From Geodermatophilus nigrescens (GTDB lineage: Bacteria; Actinomycetota; Actinomycetes; Mycobacteriales; Geodermatophilaceae), in contig NZ_FQVX01000001.1 in assembly GCF_900129495.1 (NCBI RefSeq), forward strand, positions 186,001 through 250,000: DNA of 64,000 nt, given 5' to 3'. Made by a program: the position numbers and the translations under genes. Positions 1-8,646 of the stretch are shown one piece after another; the stretch's first letter is position 1; each line of letters begins with the position of its first letter. The notes beneath the pieces were generated by a model. It did not search any database. It worked only from the letters and a program-made list of their open reading frames with translations, and was not told the DNA's origin.

Positions 1-612
1 GCCGGGCGCGGGCGGGGCCACCGGCTCGCCGCTGCCGGAGTACGTGCCGCCCACGTCGTCGGTGAAGACGGCGTCCGTGCCGGTGATCGCGAGGACCACC
101 GTCGCCGTCGCGGCCAGGGCGGCGACCGGCCCGAGCAGCGCGGCGACCGTCCCGGTGCGGACGGGGTCGCGGCCCGTCCGGGACCAGGCGCGGACCTCGG
201 CCCGGCTGACGAGCACGAGCCGGACGACGGGCAGGGCGAGCAGGGCGACGGCGGCGAGCAGCACCAGGGCGTCGCCGGAGGAGGAGGCGCCGGCGCGGAC
301 CAGGCCGGCCAGGGCGACGACGGACGCGAGGCCGGAGACGCCCGCCTCGACCGCGGCGGTGACCAGCAGCAGCGTGCGGCCGGCGCCGCGGAGGAGGGAC
401 AGGCCGCCCAGCAGGTCGAGGCCGGCCAGCGTGCAGGCGCCGATGGCTAACAGGGCGGGCAGGCCAACGTCGGCGCTGCGCCCGAGGCCCGCGACGTCGA
501 CGACGACCACGAGGACGAGCAGCAGGAGCACCGCGGCCTGCGCGAGGGCGAGGACGGCGGCGGCGACGGCGGTCGCCGGCCGGGGCGGTGGTCCGTAGCG
601 CTCACCCGTCAC
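1..612 (-). CDS. multi-helix membrane protein, C-terminus off the window
   Basis: The reading frame starts at a GTG (reverse strand) at 612 and runs open to base 1, giving at least 204 residues; the C-terminus lies outside the window. It begins VTGERYGPPPRPATAV and holds about four hydrophobic helices, roughly residues 14-35, 47-65, 72-95 and 105-125, followed by a basic stretch (SRAEVRAWSRTG) and another helix near 155-175. I do not recognise a family. The coding call rests on strong third-position G/C bias and on the pattern of hydrophobic segments; the opposite strand gives only Arg/Pro/Thr-rich nonsense. It diverges from the small membrane protein at 739. Confidence 0.7.
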   Translation of the reverse strand, partial: MTGERYGPPPRPATAVAAAVLALAQAAVLLLLVLVVVVDVAGLGRSADVGLPALLAIGACTLAGLDLLGGLSLLRGAGRTLLLVTAAVEAGVSGLASVVALAGLVRAGASSSGDALVLLAAVALLALPVVRLVLVSRAEVRAWSRTGRDPVRTGTVAALLGPVAALAATATVVLAITGTDAVFTDDVGGTYSGSGEPVAPPAPG

Positions 613-725
613 GCGCGCCCCCCGTCCCGTCGTCCGGCCGCCCGGCACGGTCCGTCCGGCAGCCAGCGTGCCACCCGGGCGGGTACCGCCGCGGCACGGT
701 TCCGGCACGACGTCCTCTCCGCGAC

Positions 726-731
726 TACCGT
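726..731 (+). promoter_or_regulatory. -10 box TACCGT for a leaderless start
   Basis: TACCGT is followed by 7 bases and then ATG at 739. This fits the TANNNT-type -10 box of actinobacterial leaderless genes, where transcription begins at or near the start codon. There is no SD upstream of 739. Inferred from position and sequence only. Confidence 0.45.
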
Positions 732-738
732 GGCGCGG

Positions 739-984
739 ATGCTCCGCTGGACGTGTGCCGCCGTCGCGGGGGCGGTCCTGTCCGGGTTCGCCTTCCTGCT
801 GGTCACCGGCAACTACATCAACGACGGGCCGGTCCTGGTCCGCCTGTCGGTGACGCACGGGCTGCACCTGGGCGACCTGTTCATCGGCGCCGGCTGGCTG
901 GTCGCGATGCTCATGCTGCTCGTGCTGGCCCGCACGGACCGGCGCCCGGTCAGCCGAGGAGACCGGACTCCGCTTTCGCGGTGA
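739..984 (+). CDS. small two-helix membrane protein (family A)
   Basis: An 81-residue protein with two predicted membrane helices (about residues 5-25 and 47-66) joined by a short conserved loop. The loop carries NDGPVLVRLSVTHGLHLGD, and a second gene in this window (15820-16101) carries the nearly identical NEGPVLVSLSETHGLHKGD with matching helices, so the two are clear paralogues. A GTG at 730 is also in frame, but ATG 739 is preferred because a TACCGT box lies 7 bases upstream. Its end overlaps the convergent GH3 gene by 35 bases. No function is known to me; the conserved GPVLV and THGLH segments suggest a real selected protein, not a chance frame. Confidence 0.65.
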   Translation: MLRWTCAAVAGAVLSGFAFLLVTGNYINDGPVLVRLSVTHGLHLGDLFIGAGWLVAMLMLLVLARTDRRPVSRGDRTPLSR

Positions 985-2161
985 GCGCGGTGCGGACAGC
1001 GGCGTCGACGACCTCGCTGAAGGCCGGGTCCGCCTCGGCGCGGGCGAGGACGGCGTCGAGCATCTCGGGGTAGACCGCCGGGTCGACGGTGAGCACCAGC
1101 GTGCCGCCGGCCTCCAGGAAGCGGACGGCGCGGTCGCCGGGCGGCGTGTCCTGGAAGGCGGCGGCCGCGCCGACGTCGTCGCTGATCACCACGCCGTCGA
1201 AGCGCAGGAAGCCGCGCAGCAGCGTGGTGATGACCTGACGCGAGAACGTCGCCGGCGCGGCGGGGTCCAGCCGTGGGTAGATCGCCGACGACACCATCAC
1301 GAACGGATCGGCGTCGGAGCGGGCGAGCTCGCCGAAGGCGGCCACCTGCTCGCTGGAGGCGGTGGTGACCTCGTCGGTGACGCCGGGGACCTCGTCGGTG
1401 TTCTCGTCGACCAGCCCGAGGCCGGGGAAGTGCTTGACGGTCGCGGTCACGCCGTGGGCGGCCAGCCCGTCGACAACGGCCCGCACGTCGGGGACGACGT
1501 CGGCAGGGGTGCTGCCGTACTGCCGGCCGAATGCGCCGATCGGGTCGTTGTCCGCCTCCGTGCCCGCCGGGACGACGTCGGCCACGGGCGCGAGGTCGAG
1601 GGTGATGCCAGCCGAGGCCAGGTCGGCGCCCAGGCCGTCGGCGAGCGCGGCGAGCTGGTCGGGCGGCAGCTGTCCCTGGTCGACCGCGGCCGGCAGCCGC
1701 TCGAAGCCGGGCCCCTGCAGGCTCTGCACCGCCCCGCCCTCCTGGTCGGCGGCGGTCCACGGGCGCGGCCCGGGGGCGGAGTCGACCCACCGGCCGGTGA
1801 CGGCGGCGATCTCCTCGGCCGGGGCCTGCGAGCGCCCGGCGAGGAAGACCCCGCCGACGCCGTCGGCGACCAGGACGTCGCCGGGGGAGAGGTCCTCGAG
1901 CCGGACCCCGACGACGAACAGCTGCGCCACCTGGGCGCGACGGTCGAGGCCGGCGAGGGCGGCGTCGACCTGCTCCTCCACCGGGTCGGCGGGCGACGGG
2001 GAGGCCTCGGCGCTCGTCGTCGCGGGGGAGCTGCTGCTGCTCGTGGCGGTGCCCTCGGTCTCCGGCTCCTGCTGCGGATCCCCCGACCCCGAGCAGGCGG
2101 TCAGGGCGAGGGCGAGCAGCGCGCAGGTGACGGCCGGGCGGATCCGGGCGGGCGGGCGCAT
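950..2161 (-). CDS. GH3-family lipoprotein (NagZ-like beta-N-acetylglucosaminidase fold)
   Basis: A 403-residue exported lipoprotein: signal peptide with lipobox LTAC (Cys23), then a Ser/Thr-rich linker to about residue 58, then a glycoside hydrolase family 3 domain. Family landmarks are KHFPG at 243-247, the segment MVSSAIYPRLDP near 289-300 and VISDDVG around 325-331, whose Asp is the family nucleophile. In classical NagZ enzymes KHFPG continues as GHGDT...DSH, where the Asp-His dyad supplies the acid/base. Here it continues LGLVDENTDE, so the His is replaced by Asn (residue 254). The protein may be a slow hydrolase or a non-catalytic sugar-binding relative acting at the outer membrane face on peptidoglycan fragments. 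Stands alone on the minus strand. Confidence 0.85.
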   Translation of the reverse strand: MRPPARIRPAVTCALLALALTACSGSGDPQQEPETEGTATSSSSSPATTSAEASPSPADPVEEQVDAALAGLDRRAQVAQLFVVGVRLEDLSPGDVLVADGVGGVFLAGRSQAPAEEIAAVTGRWVDSAPGPRPWTAADQEGGAVQSLQGPGFERLPAAVDQGQLPPDQLAALADGLGADLASAGITLDLAPVADVVPAGTEADNDPIGAFGRQYGSTPADVVPDVRAVVDGLAAHGVTATVKHFPGLGLVDENTDEVPGVTDEVTTASSEQVAAFGELARSDADPFVMVSSAIYPRLDPAAPATFSRQVITTLLRGFLRFDGVVISDDVGAAAAFQDTPPGDRAVRFLEAGGTLVLTVDPAVYPEMLDAVLARAEADPAFSEVVDAAVRTALTAKAESGLLG

Positions 2162-2229
2162 CGCTGTCCTCCGGGCGCGGGCGGGCGGTCGCCCCAGTCT
2201 GCCTCGCGGACGTGGGGAACGATGGGACC

Positions 2230-2886
2230 GTGCGGGGGACGTGGGTGCGGGCCGGCGTGCTCGTCGCCCTCCTCGCGGCGGCCGGCGTCGTCGCGCTCAC
2301 CGTGGACCTGCCCGACGTCGCCACGGTGCGTGGCTGGGTGGACCGCTCCGGTGCGCTTGGGCTCGTCCTCCTGACGCTCGGGGTGGGCGCCGCGCTGCTC
2401 GCGCCGGTGCCGCGGACGGCGTTGTCGCTGCTGCTGGGCGTCGTCCTGGGCTTCTGGGGCGGCTTCGCGGCGGCCGTGGTGGGCGGCACGCTCGGCGGGC
2501 TGGGCGCCTTCGGGCTCGCCCGGTGGCTCGGCCGCGACGCGGTGACGAAGCTGGCCGGACGGCGGCTGGCGGAGGTGGACCGGCGGCTGGTCGGGCACGG
2601 CTTCGGACCGATGCTGCTGGTGCGGATCTCGCCGATCCCGTTCATGCCGGTCAGCTACGCGGCGGGGCTCACCGCGATGCGGCTGGCCCCGTACACCGCG
2701 GCGACGGTGCTCGGCATCGTGCCGGGCTCGGCGCTGCAGGTGGCCGTGGGCGCCTCGGTGGGAGGGCTGCCGGAGTGGGTGACCTCACCCGGCGGCCTGG
2801 TGGTCGAGGGTGCGCTGGTGCTGTCGGTCGTCGTCGGCGCCGTCCTGTGGTGGCGGCGGAGCCGGTCGCACAGCGGGAGCCGCTGA
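2230..2886 (+). CDS. TVP38/TMEM64-type (VTT/SNARE-associated) membrane protein
   Basis: A 218-residue integral membrane protein of the VTT (DedA-like) superfamily. It has an N-terminal helix, then a hydrophobic core with the family-typical block LAPVPRTALSLLLGVVLG, the Gly-rich reentrant region GFWGGFAAAVVGGTLGG, and a later VRISPIPFMPVSYAAGLT segment matching the conserved second half of TVP38 proteins. Members are linked to lipid scrambling or membrane homeostasis; the substrate here cannot be told. A GTG at 2212 is also in frame, but GTG 2230 is chosen because AACGAT lies 6 bases upstream, the same spacing seen at other probable leaderless starts. Confidence 0.8.
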   Translation: MRGTWVRAGVLVALLAAAGVVALTVDLPDVATVRGWVDRSGALGLVLLTLGVGAALLAPVPRTALSLLLGVVLGFWGGFAAAVVGGTLGGLGAFGLARWLGRDAVTKLAGRRLAEVDRRLVGHGFGPMLLVRISPIPFMPVSYAAGLTAMRLAPYTAATVLGIVPGSALQVAVGASVGGLPEWVTSPGGLVVEGALVLSVVVGAVLWWRRSRSHSGSR

Positions 2887-2968
2887 GACCGTCCCGTCCC
2901 GCGGATCCGACGGTTACCCTCCCCGCGCCAGGACGCGGCAGTTCCGTAGCGGGACGGCGAGGGCGGGG

Positions 2969-3775
2969 GTGGTCAGGGTGACGCAGCAGGACCTCCCGCG
3001 GGGCGCTGCCGCGGGCCGGGAGCCGGCGCCTCCGACCGTCGTCCCGCCACCCCGGTCGGTGACGGCGCCGTTGCCGGCCGGTACCTGGGGCCGGCCGGAG
3101 GCCCAGGGGCCGCCGCCGGGACCGCTGCCGGTGCCCGTGGGGCCGTCGCCACGCAGCGGCACGGGCCGCGGCGTGGTGATCGGGGTCGTCGTGACGCTCC
3201 TGCTCGTGGCGGGCGGGGTGGGGGCGTGGTTCGGCGTCGTCGAGCAGGAGCCGGCCACCCCCGCCGCCGCACAGCCGTCCTCCGCGGACGCCGTGACGGG
3301 CAAGGACCTCGGCGAGGAGCCCGCCCCGTCCCCGGTCTCCACCCCGCCGCAGCCGGCGCTGACGGAGGCCGAGGCGCTGGCCGAGCTCGAGGCGTTGAGC
3401 GCGGAGTCGCTGGCGGCCCTGGACCTCGACGGCCGTTGGGTGGCGCAGGTGGCGTCGAAGGACGTCGGCATCGTCGACCCGCTGCAGACCACGGCGAGCG
3501 GCAATCACCAGTTCTTCGCCGTCGACATCCTGGCCGAGAGCAGGGCGGCGCTGGCGCTGGCACCCGCGTCGCAGGTGCACGTCCTGAGCAGCCTGGACTT
3601 CGGCCAGCGCTCGCACGCTCCGGACGGTGACCCGTACTGGACCACCTTCGTCGACGGTGGCTTCGCCGACGTCGAGGCCGTCCGCGCCTGGTGCACCGGC
3701 GCGTTCCCCGAGCTCACCGGCGAGGCGCTCGCCAACGCCTGCGTGGCCCGGAGGCTCGACCCGCCCCACGACTGA
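2969..3775 (+). CDS. membrane-anchored hypothetical protein with extracytoplasmic domain
   Basis: About 268 residues. The N-terminus is a Pro/Gly-rich cytoplasmic tail, followed by a single membrane helix (about residues 67-87, GVVIGVVVTLLLVAGGVGAW), an Ala/Pro/Ser linker, and a C-terminal domain of about 150 residues. That domain contains LDLDGRWVAQVASKDVGI, then FAVDILAESRAAL, and ends with a Cys-containing segment AWCTGAFPELTGEALANAC. The order tail-helix-linker-domain is typical of actinobacterial envelope proteins, but I do not recognise the domain. The start could also be GTG 2978; 2969 has a purine-rich GAGG at the right distance. Nothing in the neighbourhood fixes a role. Confidence 0.7.
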   Translation: MVRVTQQDLPRGAAAGREPAPPTVVPPPRSVTAPLPAGTWGRPEAQGPPPGPLPVPVGPSPRSGTGRGVVIGVVVTLLLVAGGVGAWFGVVEQEPATPAAAQPSSADAVTGKDLGEEPAPSPVSTPPQPALTEAEALAELEALSAESLAALDLDGRWVAQVASKDVGIVDPLQTTASGNHQFFAVDILAESRAALALAPASQVHVLSSLDFGQRSHAPDGDPYWTTFVDGGFADVEAVRAWCTGAFPELTGEALANACVARRLDPPHD

Positions 3776-4068
3776 CCACGGAGGCGACCGCCACTGCGGA
3801 GGCAGAGGCGGTCTGCTGGCGTCGCACGGCGGACCCGCTCGCGCAAGGCCGGGAAGTCGCGGCGGCCCTGTTCGCGAGGTCATCCGAGGTCACAGCGCTG
3901 GTCGGGACGTGTGGGGAGGTTCCATGTCGTCAGTTCGGGGCATGGATGACGTCCGAATGGCAGGAGTCGTCCGACGCGTGAGGTGAAATCAGGCAGACAG
4001 CGCGATTGGTCGCTGAAGCACGCGCACGTGCGACTCGACGACGAGTGAATGGCCGGAACGGGGACCTA
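3776..4068. other. non-coding stretch upstream of the first EPS cassette
   Basis: No convincing gene here on either strand. The second half (about 3900-4060) is visibly less GC-rich than its surroundings and is likely to hold the promoter of the operon that begins at 4069, but I cannot single out -35/-10 boxes. It marks the left edge of the compositionally different cassette. Confidence 0.4.
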
Positions 4069-4926
4069 GTGGCCGATGATTCGACTGAACCTGTCCTGCA
4101 GGAGCTGCGCTGGGCTGGCGCTCTCGCCGATGAGCTGCTCGGACGCCTCGAGCGAGGTGTCGGCGCTGTGGTCACCTGGTACAACCATGCGTCACTGAGC
4201 CGGTCAATGGCTGCCGGTGTCCGTGTGGAGCGCTTCACCCACGTCGGCATCGACGGGTTGCTGCTGAGGACCCTGGCTGTCCCGGACGCCCCACGGACCA
4301 GCGCCGACCTCCTCCTCCCGATCCTGTTCGCTCATGCGCCCCGCGGTTCACGGGTGGCGTTGATCGGCTCGACACCCGCCAACGTCCGTTCTGCTGCGGT
4401 GGAGATCTCCGACATGCCGTCACGGCCCCGGGTGGTCCTCGTGCAGGACGGTTACGAGGGCCTTCCCGAGCCGCGCGACATGGCAGCGCGTCTCCACGAG
4501 GAACGGGTGGACATCGTCGTCGTGGGGCTCGGGGCGCCCCTCCAGGACACCTACGTGCTCGGGTTGCGGGAGTTCGGGCCCAGATCGGCCCTCATGCTCA
4601 CGTGTGGCGGGTGGATCGACCAGGTGTCGCACCCGAGCTACTACCCCGACTTCGCCTACAGGCTCCGGATCAACTGGCTCATCCGCGTCATGCGAGAGCC
4701 GCGCCGGCTCTGGAGGAGATACACGCACGAAGCGCTGGACGCGCTCCGTCAGCGTTCATCGCTGCGCGGCTTCCTGTGCGGTCCCGGTCGAGTGCCTGTC
4801 GACACGATGAACGCCGCCTGCGGCGTGACGTCCGACGGCTCGTGTGCGTCCGTCCCTTCCGAGGCGGACGCCATCTCCCCGCCAGGCGGCGAGGCCCGTG
4901 TCGACGACGGCGCCGCACGACGGTGA
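4069..4926 (+). CDS. WecG/TagA/CpsF family glycosyltransferase (GT26)
   Basis: A 285-residue protein of the WecG/TagA/CpsF family, which adds ManNAc-type or related sugars to a lipid-linked first sugar during teichoic acid, ECA or capsule synthesis. Diagnostic blocks are the nucleotide-sugar region VALIGSTPANV, VVVGLGAPLQDTYV in the middle and the C-terminal WLIRVMREPRRLWRRY, matching the family's GxGxPxQE and NWLxRxxxEPxRLxRRY signatures. The final 50 residues are a non-conserved tail. The start is placed at GTG 4069 because GGGGA sits five bases upstream; frames from TTG 4006 or GTG 4045 are longer alternatives. First gene of the cassette; its stop overlaps the next start (GTGA). Confidence 0.85.
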   Translation: MADDSTEPVLQELRWAGALADELLGRLERGVGAVVTWYNHASLSRSMAAGVRVERFTHVGIDGLLLRTLAVPDAPRTSADLLLPILFAHAPRGSRVALIGSTPANVRSAAVEISDMPSRPRVVLVQDGYEGLPEPRDMAARLHEERVDIVVVGLGAPLQDTYVLGLREFGPRSALMLTCGGWIDQVSHPSYYPDFAYRLRINWLIRVMREPRRLWRRYTHEALDALRQRSSLRGFLCGPGRVPVDTMNAACGVTSDGSCASVPSEADAISPPGGEARVDDGAARR

Positions 4927-7226
4927 GTGCGGCGTCCGGCTCGTCCACCGAGGGCCTGGTCGTCTCACCCCGGAGCGACGTGGCGATCGGTGTGGTCACG
5001 TACAAGCGGCCGCGGGGTCTCGCCACCCTGCTCGAGCACCTGGGAGCCCAGGTGCAGACCCTGCCCGACGGGACCCGTGCGTCGGTCGTCGTGGTGGACA
5101 ACTCCCCCGGCTTGGAGGCGCGGGCCGTCGTCGAGGCCTTCCGGATCGACCATGGCCTGCCGGTCAGCTACATCCCACACGGAGGCGTCAACATCGCTGA
5201 GGGGCGGAACGAGCTCCTTCAGCGGATGCTCCCGGAGGCTCCGGTGCTCGCCTTCATCGACGATGACGAGGTCCCGCGGCAGGGCTGGCTGGCCGCTCTC
5301 GTCGCAGCTCTACAGCGGCATGGTGCCGACATCGTGGTCGGGCCGGTCTGGGCGGATTACCCGGACGGTGCACCTGCCTGGTTGCAGCGACCGCTCTTCC
5401 ACTCGGTCCCGGGGGAGCAGCCAGCCGGATGGACCTCGGAAGGGTGGACCGGCAACTACGCACTGCGTGCGGAGCTCGTCCGTCGGCACGCCTTGCGTTT
5501 CGACGAGTCACTCGGCAGGTCCGGCGGCGAGGACCAGTTGTTCTTCCGCCAGGCCATCGCCTGCGGCGCACGCATGTACTACGAGCCGTCCGCGGCCGCG
5601 GACGAGACGGTGCCGCCGGAGCGTCTGGCGGTGCGATATCTCCTCCGTCGCGAACACAGGAAGGGCATCACGCTCGGTCTCCTCGACCGGTCGCGCCCTG
5701 GGTGGCCTGCCGGACGTCCCCTCAGAAGAGCTCTGCAAGCCGCCTACTGGACGGCCGGAGGGCTCCTCGTCGCGGCACGCGGTGCCGCGTCCGGTGAAAA
5801 GGGGATCGCCGTGGGTGGGCTGATGCGCGCCGTTCGCGGTGTGGGGATGGTGGCAGGTCTGCTCGGGCGGAACGTCGTCATCTACGGCGGAGGCGACGCC
5901 CGGCCGACCAGCACTCCAACTGTGGCCTTCGTGGCCTCCGAGGGACCGGATCACCAGCAGGCGGGACACTCCCGTTACCTGGAGGGCTTCCTCTCGCACT
6001 TCAGGTCCAGGGGCTTCCGTGTCGTCGTGCTGGTGACCACTCACCAGCTGGGTTTCCTGGTGCGGAGGTCCTCGGGGACGGGCCTCCACTACCGGGCGCC
6101 CGGGCTGGCGCACCTCGGCGACTGGGAGGTGGTGGTGTCACCGACCGCTGTCGCTGCACATCTCGCATGGTGGGGGTTCCGGCGGCTGCCTCGCTGGATG
6201 CAGCAGCGGATCGACGCCGCGCGGTCTCGCCGACGCCGACGCGCCGGCGTCGACCACGTACTGGGTGCCTGGCAGTCTCCTGCCACCGAGCGTTGGGTCG
6301 CCGACCACCTGGTTGACGTCTCGCCGGGAGTCGTCCTCTACAACACCATCTTCGCGGTGCCGAGGTCTTTCATCCGGTCCCAGCCTGACGGAGTCCATGT
6401 CGTGATCTGTCACGACGTCGTCTCCGAGCGGGCCGACAGCATGAGGACGTCAGGACACCTCGTGGCGCCGGCGGACTTCTCCGCCGCCGACGAGGCGAGG
6501 AGCCTCGCGGACTTCGACACCGTGGTCGCGATCCAGTGGGACGACGCTCGGAGTCTCGCAGCGCTCGCTCCGCACGCGCAGGTCGTCGTGGTCCCGGTCA
6601 GCATGAGAGCTCACGTCACCGATGCGGACGCGCGTGTCCCTGGGCGATGCCTGTTCGTGGGCAGCGGCTCCCTCCACAACGTGGAGGCCATCCGTTGGTT
6701 CCTCGACCACTGCTGGCCTGGCATCCGCCAGCGGATGCCGGAGGCGGAGCTGCACGTCGTCGGCACCGTCTGCGCTCGGCTCGGCGACGTCCCGCAGGGG
6801 GTGGTCCTCCGTGGCGAGGTCGCCGATCTGGTGGCGGAGTACCGCGACGCATCCGTCGTCCTGGCCCCTCTGCGGTCCGGTAGCGGGCTCAAGGTGAAGG
6901 TCGTCGAGGCCATCTGTCACGGCGTCGCGAGTGTCGTGACCTCGGTGGGTGCGCAGGGTCTCGGTGGCCTCCACCCTCGACCGTTCATCGAGGCGGACGA
7001 GCCCACCGCCTTCGTCGATGCCGTAGCGGACCTGCTGGGCGACTCGACCGCTCGGATGGTGCTCGAGGAGGCCGCACGGGAGGTCGCGCGCCTCTTCGAT
7101 CCCGCGCAGGCCTACCAGGCGCTGGATCACGCGCTGGCCGCGGCCGGCGTCGGGGACCTGCCGCTCACCGGCCCCCACGGGATGCCTGAGTTCGCTGGGC
7201 GGACGAGCGGAGGGGAGGGCCGTTGA
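4923..7226 (+). CDS. bifunctional glycosyltransferase, GT2 domain fused to GT4 domain
   Basis: A 767-residue two-domain enzyme. Residues about 18-310 are a GT-A fold GT2 domain: VAIGVVTYKRPRGL at the start, VVVVDNSPG, and the metal-binding FIDDDEVP; a downstream GGEDQLFFRQA block is the acceptor-side ED motif. Residues about 330-760 are a GT-B fold GT4-type domain with the C-terminal signature LAPLRSGSGLKVKVVEA and the Gly-rich FVGSGSLHNVEAI. The enzyme therefore probably adds two successive sugars in repeat-unit assembly on the cytoplasmic face. The GTG start overlaps the previous stop, and the end overlaps the next gene's TTG, so translation of all three is probably coupled. Donor sugars cannot be read from sequence. 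Confidence 0.85.
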   Translation: MSAASGSSTEGLVVSPRSDVAIGVVTYKRPRGLATLLEHLGAQVQTLPDGTRASVVVVDNSPGLEARAVVEAFRIDHGLPVSYIPHGGVNIAEGRNELLQRMLPEAPVLAFIDDDEVPRQGWLAALVAALQRHGADIVVGPVWADYPDGAPAWLQRPLFHSVPGEQPAGWTSEGWTGNYALRAELVRRHALRFDESLGRSGGEDQLFFRQAIACGARMYYEPSAAADETVPPERLAVRYLLRREHRKGITLGLLDRSRPGWPAGRPLRRALQAAYWTAGGLLVAARGAASGEKGIAVGGLMRAVRGVGMVAGLLGRNVVIYGGGDARPTSTPTVAFVASEGPDHQQAGHSRYLEGFLSHFRSRGFRVVVLVTTHQLGFLVRRSSGTGLHYRAPGLAHLGDWEVVVSPTAVAAHLAWWGFRRLPRWMQQRIDAARSRRRRRAGVDHVLGAWQSPATERWVADHLVDVSPGVVLYNTIFAVPRSFIRSQPDGVHVVICHDVVSERADSMRTSGHLVAPADFSAADEARSLADFDTVVAIQWDDARSLAALAPHAQVVVVPVSMRAHVTDADARVPGRCLFVGSGSLHNVEAIRWFLDHCWPGIRQRMPEAELHVVGTVCARLGDVPQGVVLRGEVADLVAEYRDASVVLAPLRSGSGLKVKVVEAICHGVASVVTSVGAQGLGGLHPRPFIEADEPTAFVDAVADLLGDSTARMVLEEAAREVARLFDPAQAYQALDHALAAAGVGDLPLTGPHGMPEFAGRTSGGEGR

Positions 7227-8434
7227 CCGAGCGGCAGAACGGCACCCACGGTCCGCACACACGTGAGTCCAGGGTGGCGACCTCCGACCTCGGTGTGGAG
7301 GGCGGATCGGTCGCGGCTGCGCGGCCACCGGCGGCCGTCGGCGTGGACGTGCCTGCCGAGGCCCGCTCCGGGGATCCGGCGCCCGTGCGGTCGCGCTTGG
7401 ACTCGCTCACGGGCCTGCGCTTCTTCGCCGCACTGGCGGTCTTCGCACTGCACTCACTGAGCTTCGGCCAGCACACCTGGGCGATCGCCGTCTTCACGGC
7501 CGGGACCACGGGCGTCTCGTTCTTCTTCATCGTCAGCGGCTTCGTGATGAGCTGGACCGCGCGCCCAGGCGACACGGCCCGCGCCTTCTACCAGCGGCGT
7601 TTCGCGAGGATCTATCCAGCCTATGCGGTCGCGTGGGCTCTCTCGATCGCCTTCATCGTCGTCGACGGCCGGCGTCCCGCCGCGGTGGATCTGCTGCCAC
7701 TCACACTGATCCAGTCATGGGTGCCGAGCGAGGCCGTCTACTGGGCCGCCAATGCGGTGTTCTGGACGCTGTCGTGCGAGGCGTTCTTCTACCTGGTCTT
7801 CCCGGTCCTGCACCGGTTCGTCGCGAGGTGGCGCAGCAGCCGGCTGGCCATCGCGCTGGCCGTCGCGCTCCTGACCATCGAGGTCGTCGCGGTCATCGGC
7901 TTCCTCGTCGGCGACGGACCGATCTCCCGGTGGTTCGTCACGGTCTTCCCCGTGACCCGGCTCCTCGAGTTCTTCGTCGGCATGCTGCTCGGGACGCTCG
8001 CCGTTCGTGGCGTCCGGTGGCGCCCTCCGGCTCCTGCGGTGCTCGCTCTCGTCGCCGTCGCGTTCCTCGCGGCCAACCACGTTCCACAGAGCTTCCGCGA
8101 CGTCGCGGTGACGGCGGTGCCGTTCGCCCTCCTCGTGTGGACGGCGGCCCAGTGGGACATCACCCAACGACGCTCGCTCCTCCGATGGCGACCCGTCGTC
8201 TTGCTCGGGGCGTGGTCGTACGCCTTCTACCTGGTACACACCTTGGCGATGAGGGCTGCGTTCGAGGTCCTCGACCGGGCGGGCTGGGAGAAGGAGTCCC
8301 TCCAAGGTGGGCCTCTGCTGGTGGCCGTCCTGGGGGCGCTGCTCCTGGCCCTCCTGGCGGCGTACGCCCTGCACCGGGTGGTCGAGGTCCCCATGGAGAG
8401 GCTCCTCCGTCCCAGAGCGGCGGCCCGGAGGTGA
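7223..8434 (+). CDS. acyltransferase family 3 (OafA/YrhL-like) membrane protein
   Basis: A 403-residue polytopic membrane acyltransferase that would transfer acetyl or a related acyl group to a polysaccharide. After a 50-residue soluble tail come the family's opening motif DSLTGLRFFAALAVFALHS (the His is the proposed catalytic residue), FFFIVSGFVMSW, FYQRRFARIYPAYAV with the conserved RRxxRIxP, and about ten hydrophobic helices ending in a VVEVPMERLLR segment typical of the family C-terminus. It starts at a TTG whose TGA overlap (TTGA) with the upstream fusion glycosyltransferase suggests coupled translation. Likely O-acetylates the polymer made by this cassette. Confidence 0.88.
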   Translation: MTERQNGTHGPHTRESRVATSDLGVEGGSVAAARPPAAVGVDVPAEARSGDPAPVRSRLDSLTGLRFFAALAVFALHSLSFGQHTWAIAVFTAGTTGVSFFFIVSGFVMSWTARPGDTARAFYQRRFARIYPAYAVAWALSIAFIVVDGRRPAAVDLLPLTLIQSWVPSEAVYWAANAVFWTLSCEAFFYLVFPVLHRFVARWRSSRLAIALAVALLTIEVVAVIGFLVGDGPISRWFVTVFPVTRLLEFFVGMLLGTLAVRGVRWRPPAPAVLALVAVAFLAANHVPQSFRDVAVTAVPFALLVWTAAQWDITQRRSLLRWRPVVLLGAWSYAFYLVHTLAMRAAFEVLDRAGWEKESLQGGPLLVAVLGALLLALLAAYALHRVVEVPMERLLRPRAAARR

Positions 8435-8646
8435 CGGTCGGACCCATGGGCCTCATCACCAGGTCGGAGGCCTCGCCGATAGCCCTCCGTCCGGACGCCC
8501 TTCCGCCGGCGCTCTCCGGGCGCGCGCGGCGGGTACGCGGCGCCGGGGAACAGGGCTGGCCCGACCCTGGTGCACCTGGTGATCCGGCCCGCACCGGTCG
8601 CCGACGTCCCGTCAACAGCCCCTGTCATCCGATGGATAGGTGAGTC

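Noticed and set aside
813..2645. 610-codon minus-strand frame spanning the GH3 and VTT genes
   Set aside because: It crosses an intergenic gap, is Arg/Pro-rich and conflicts with two well-supported genes.
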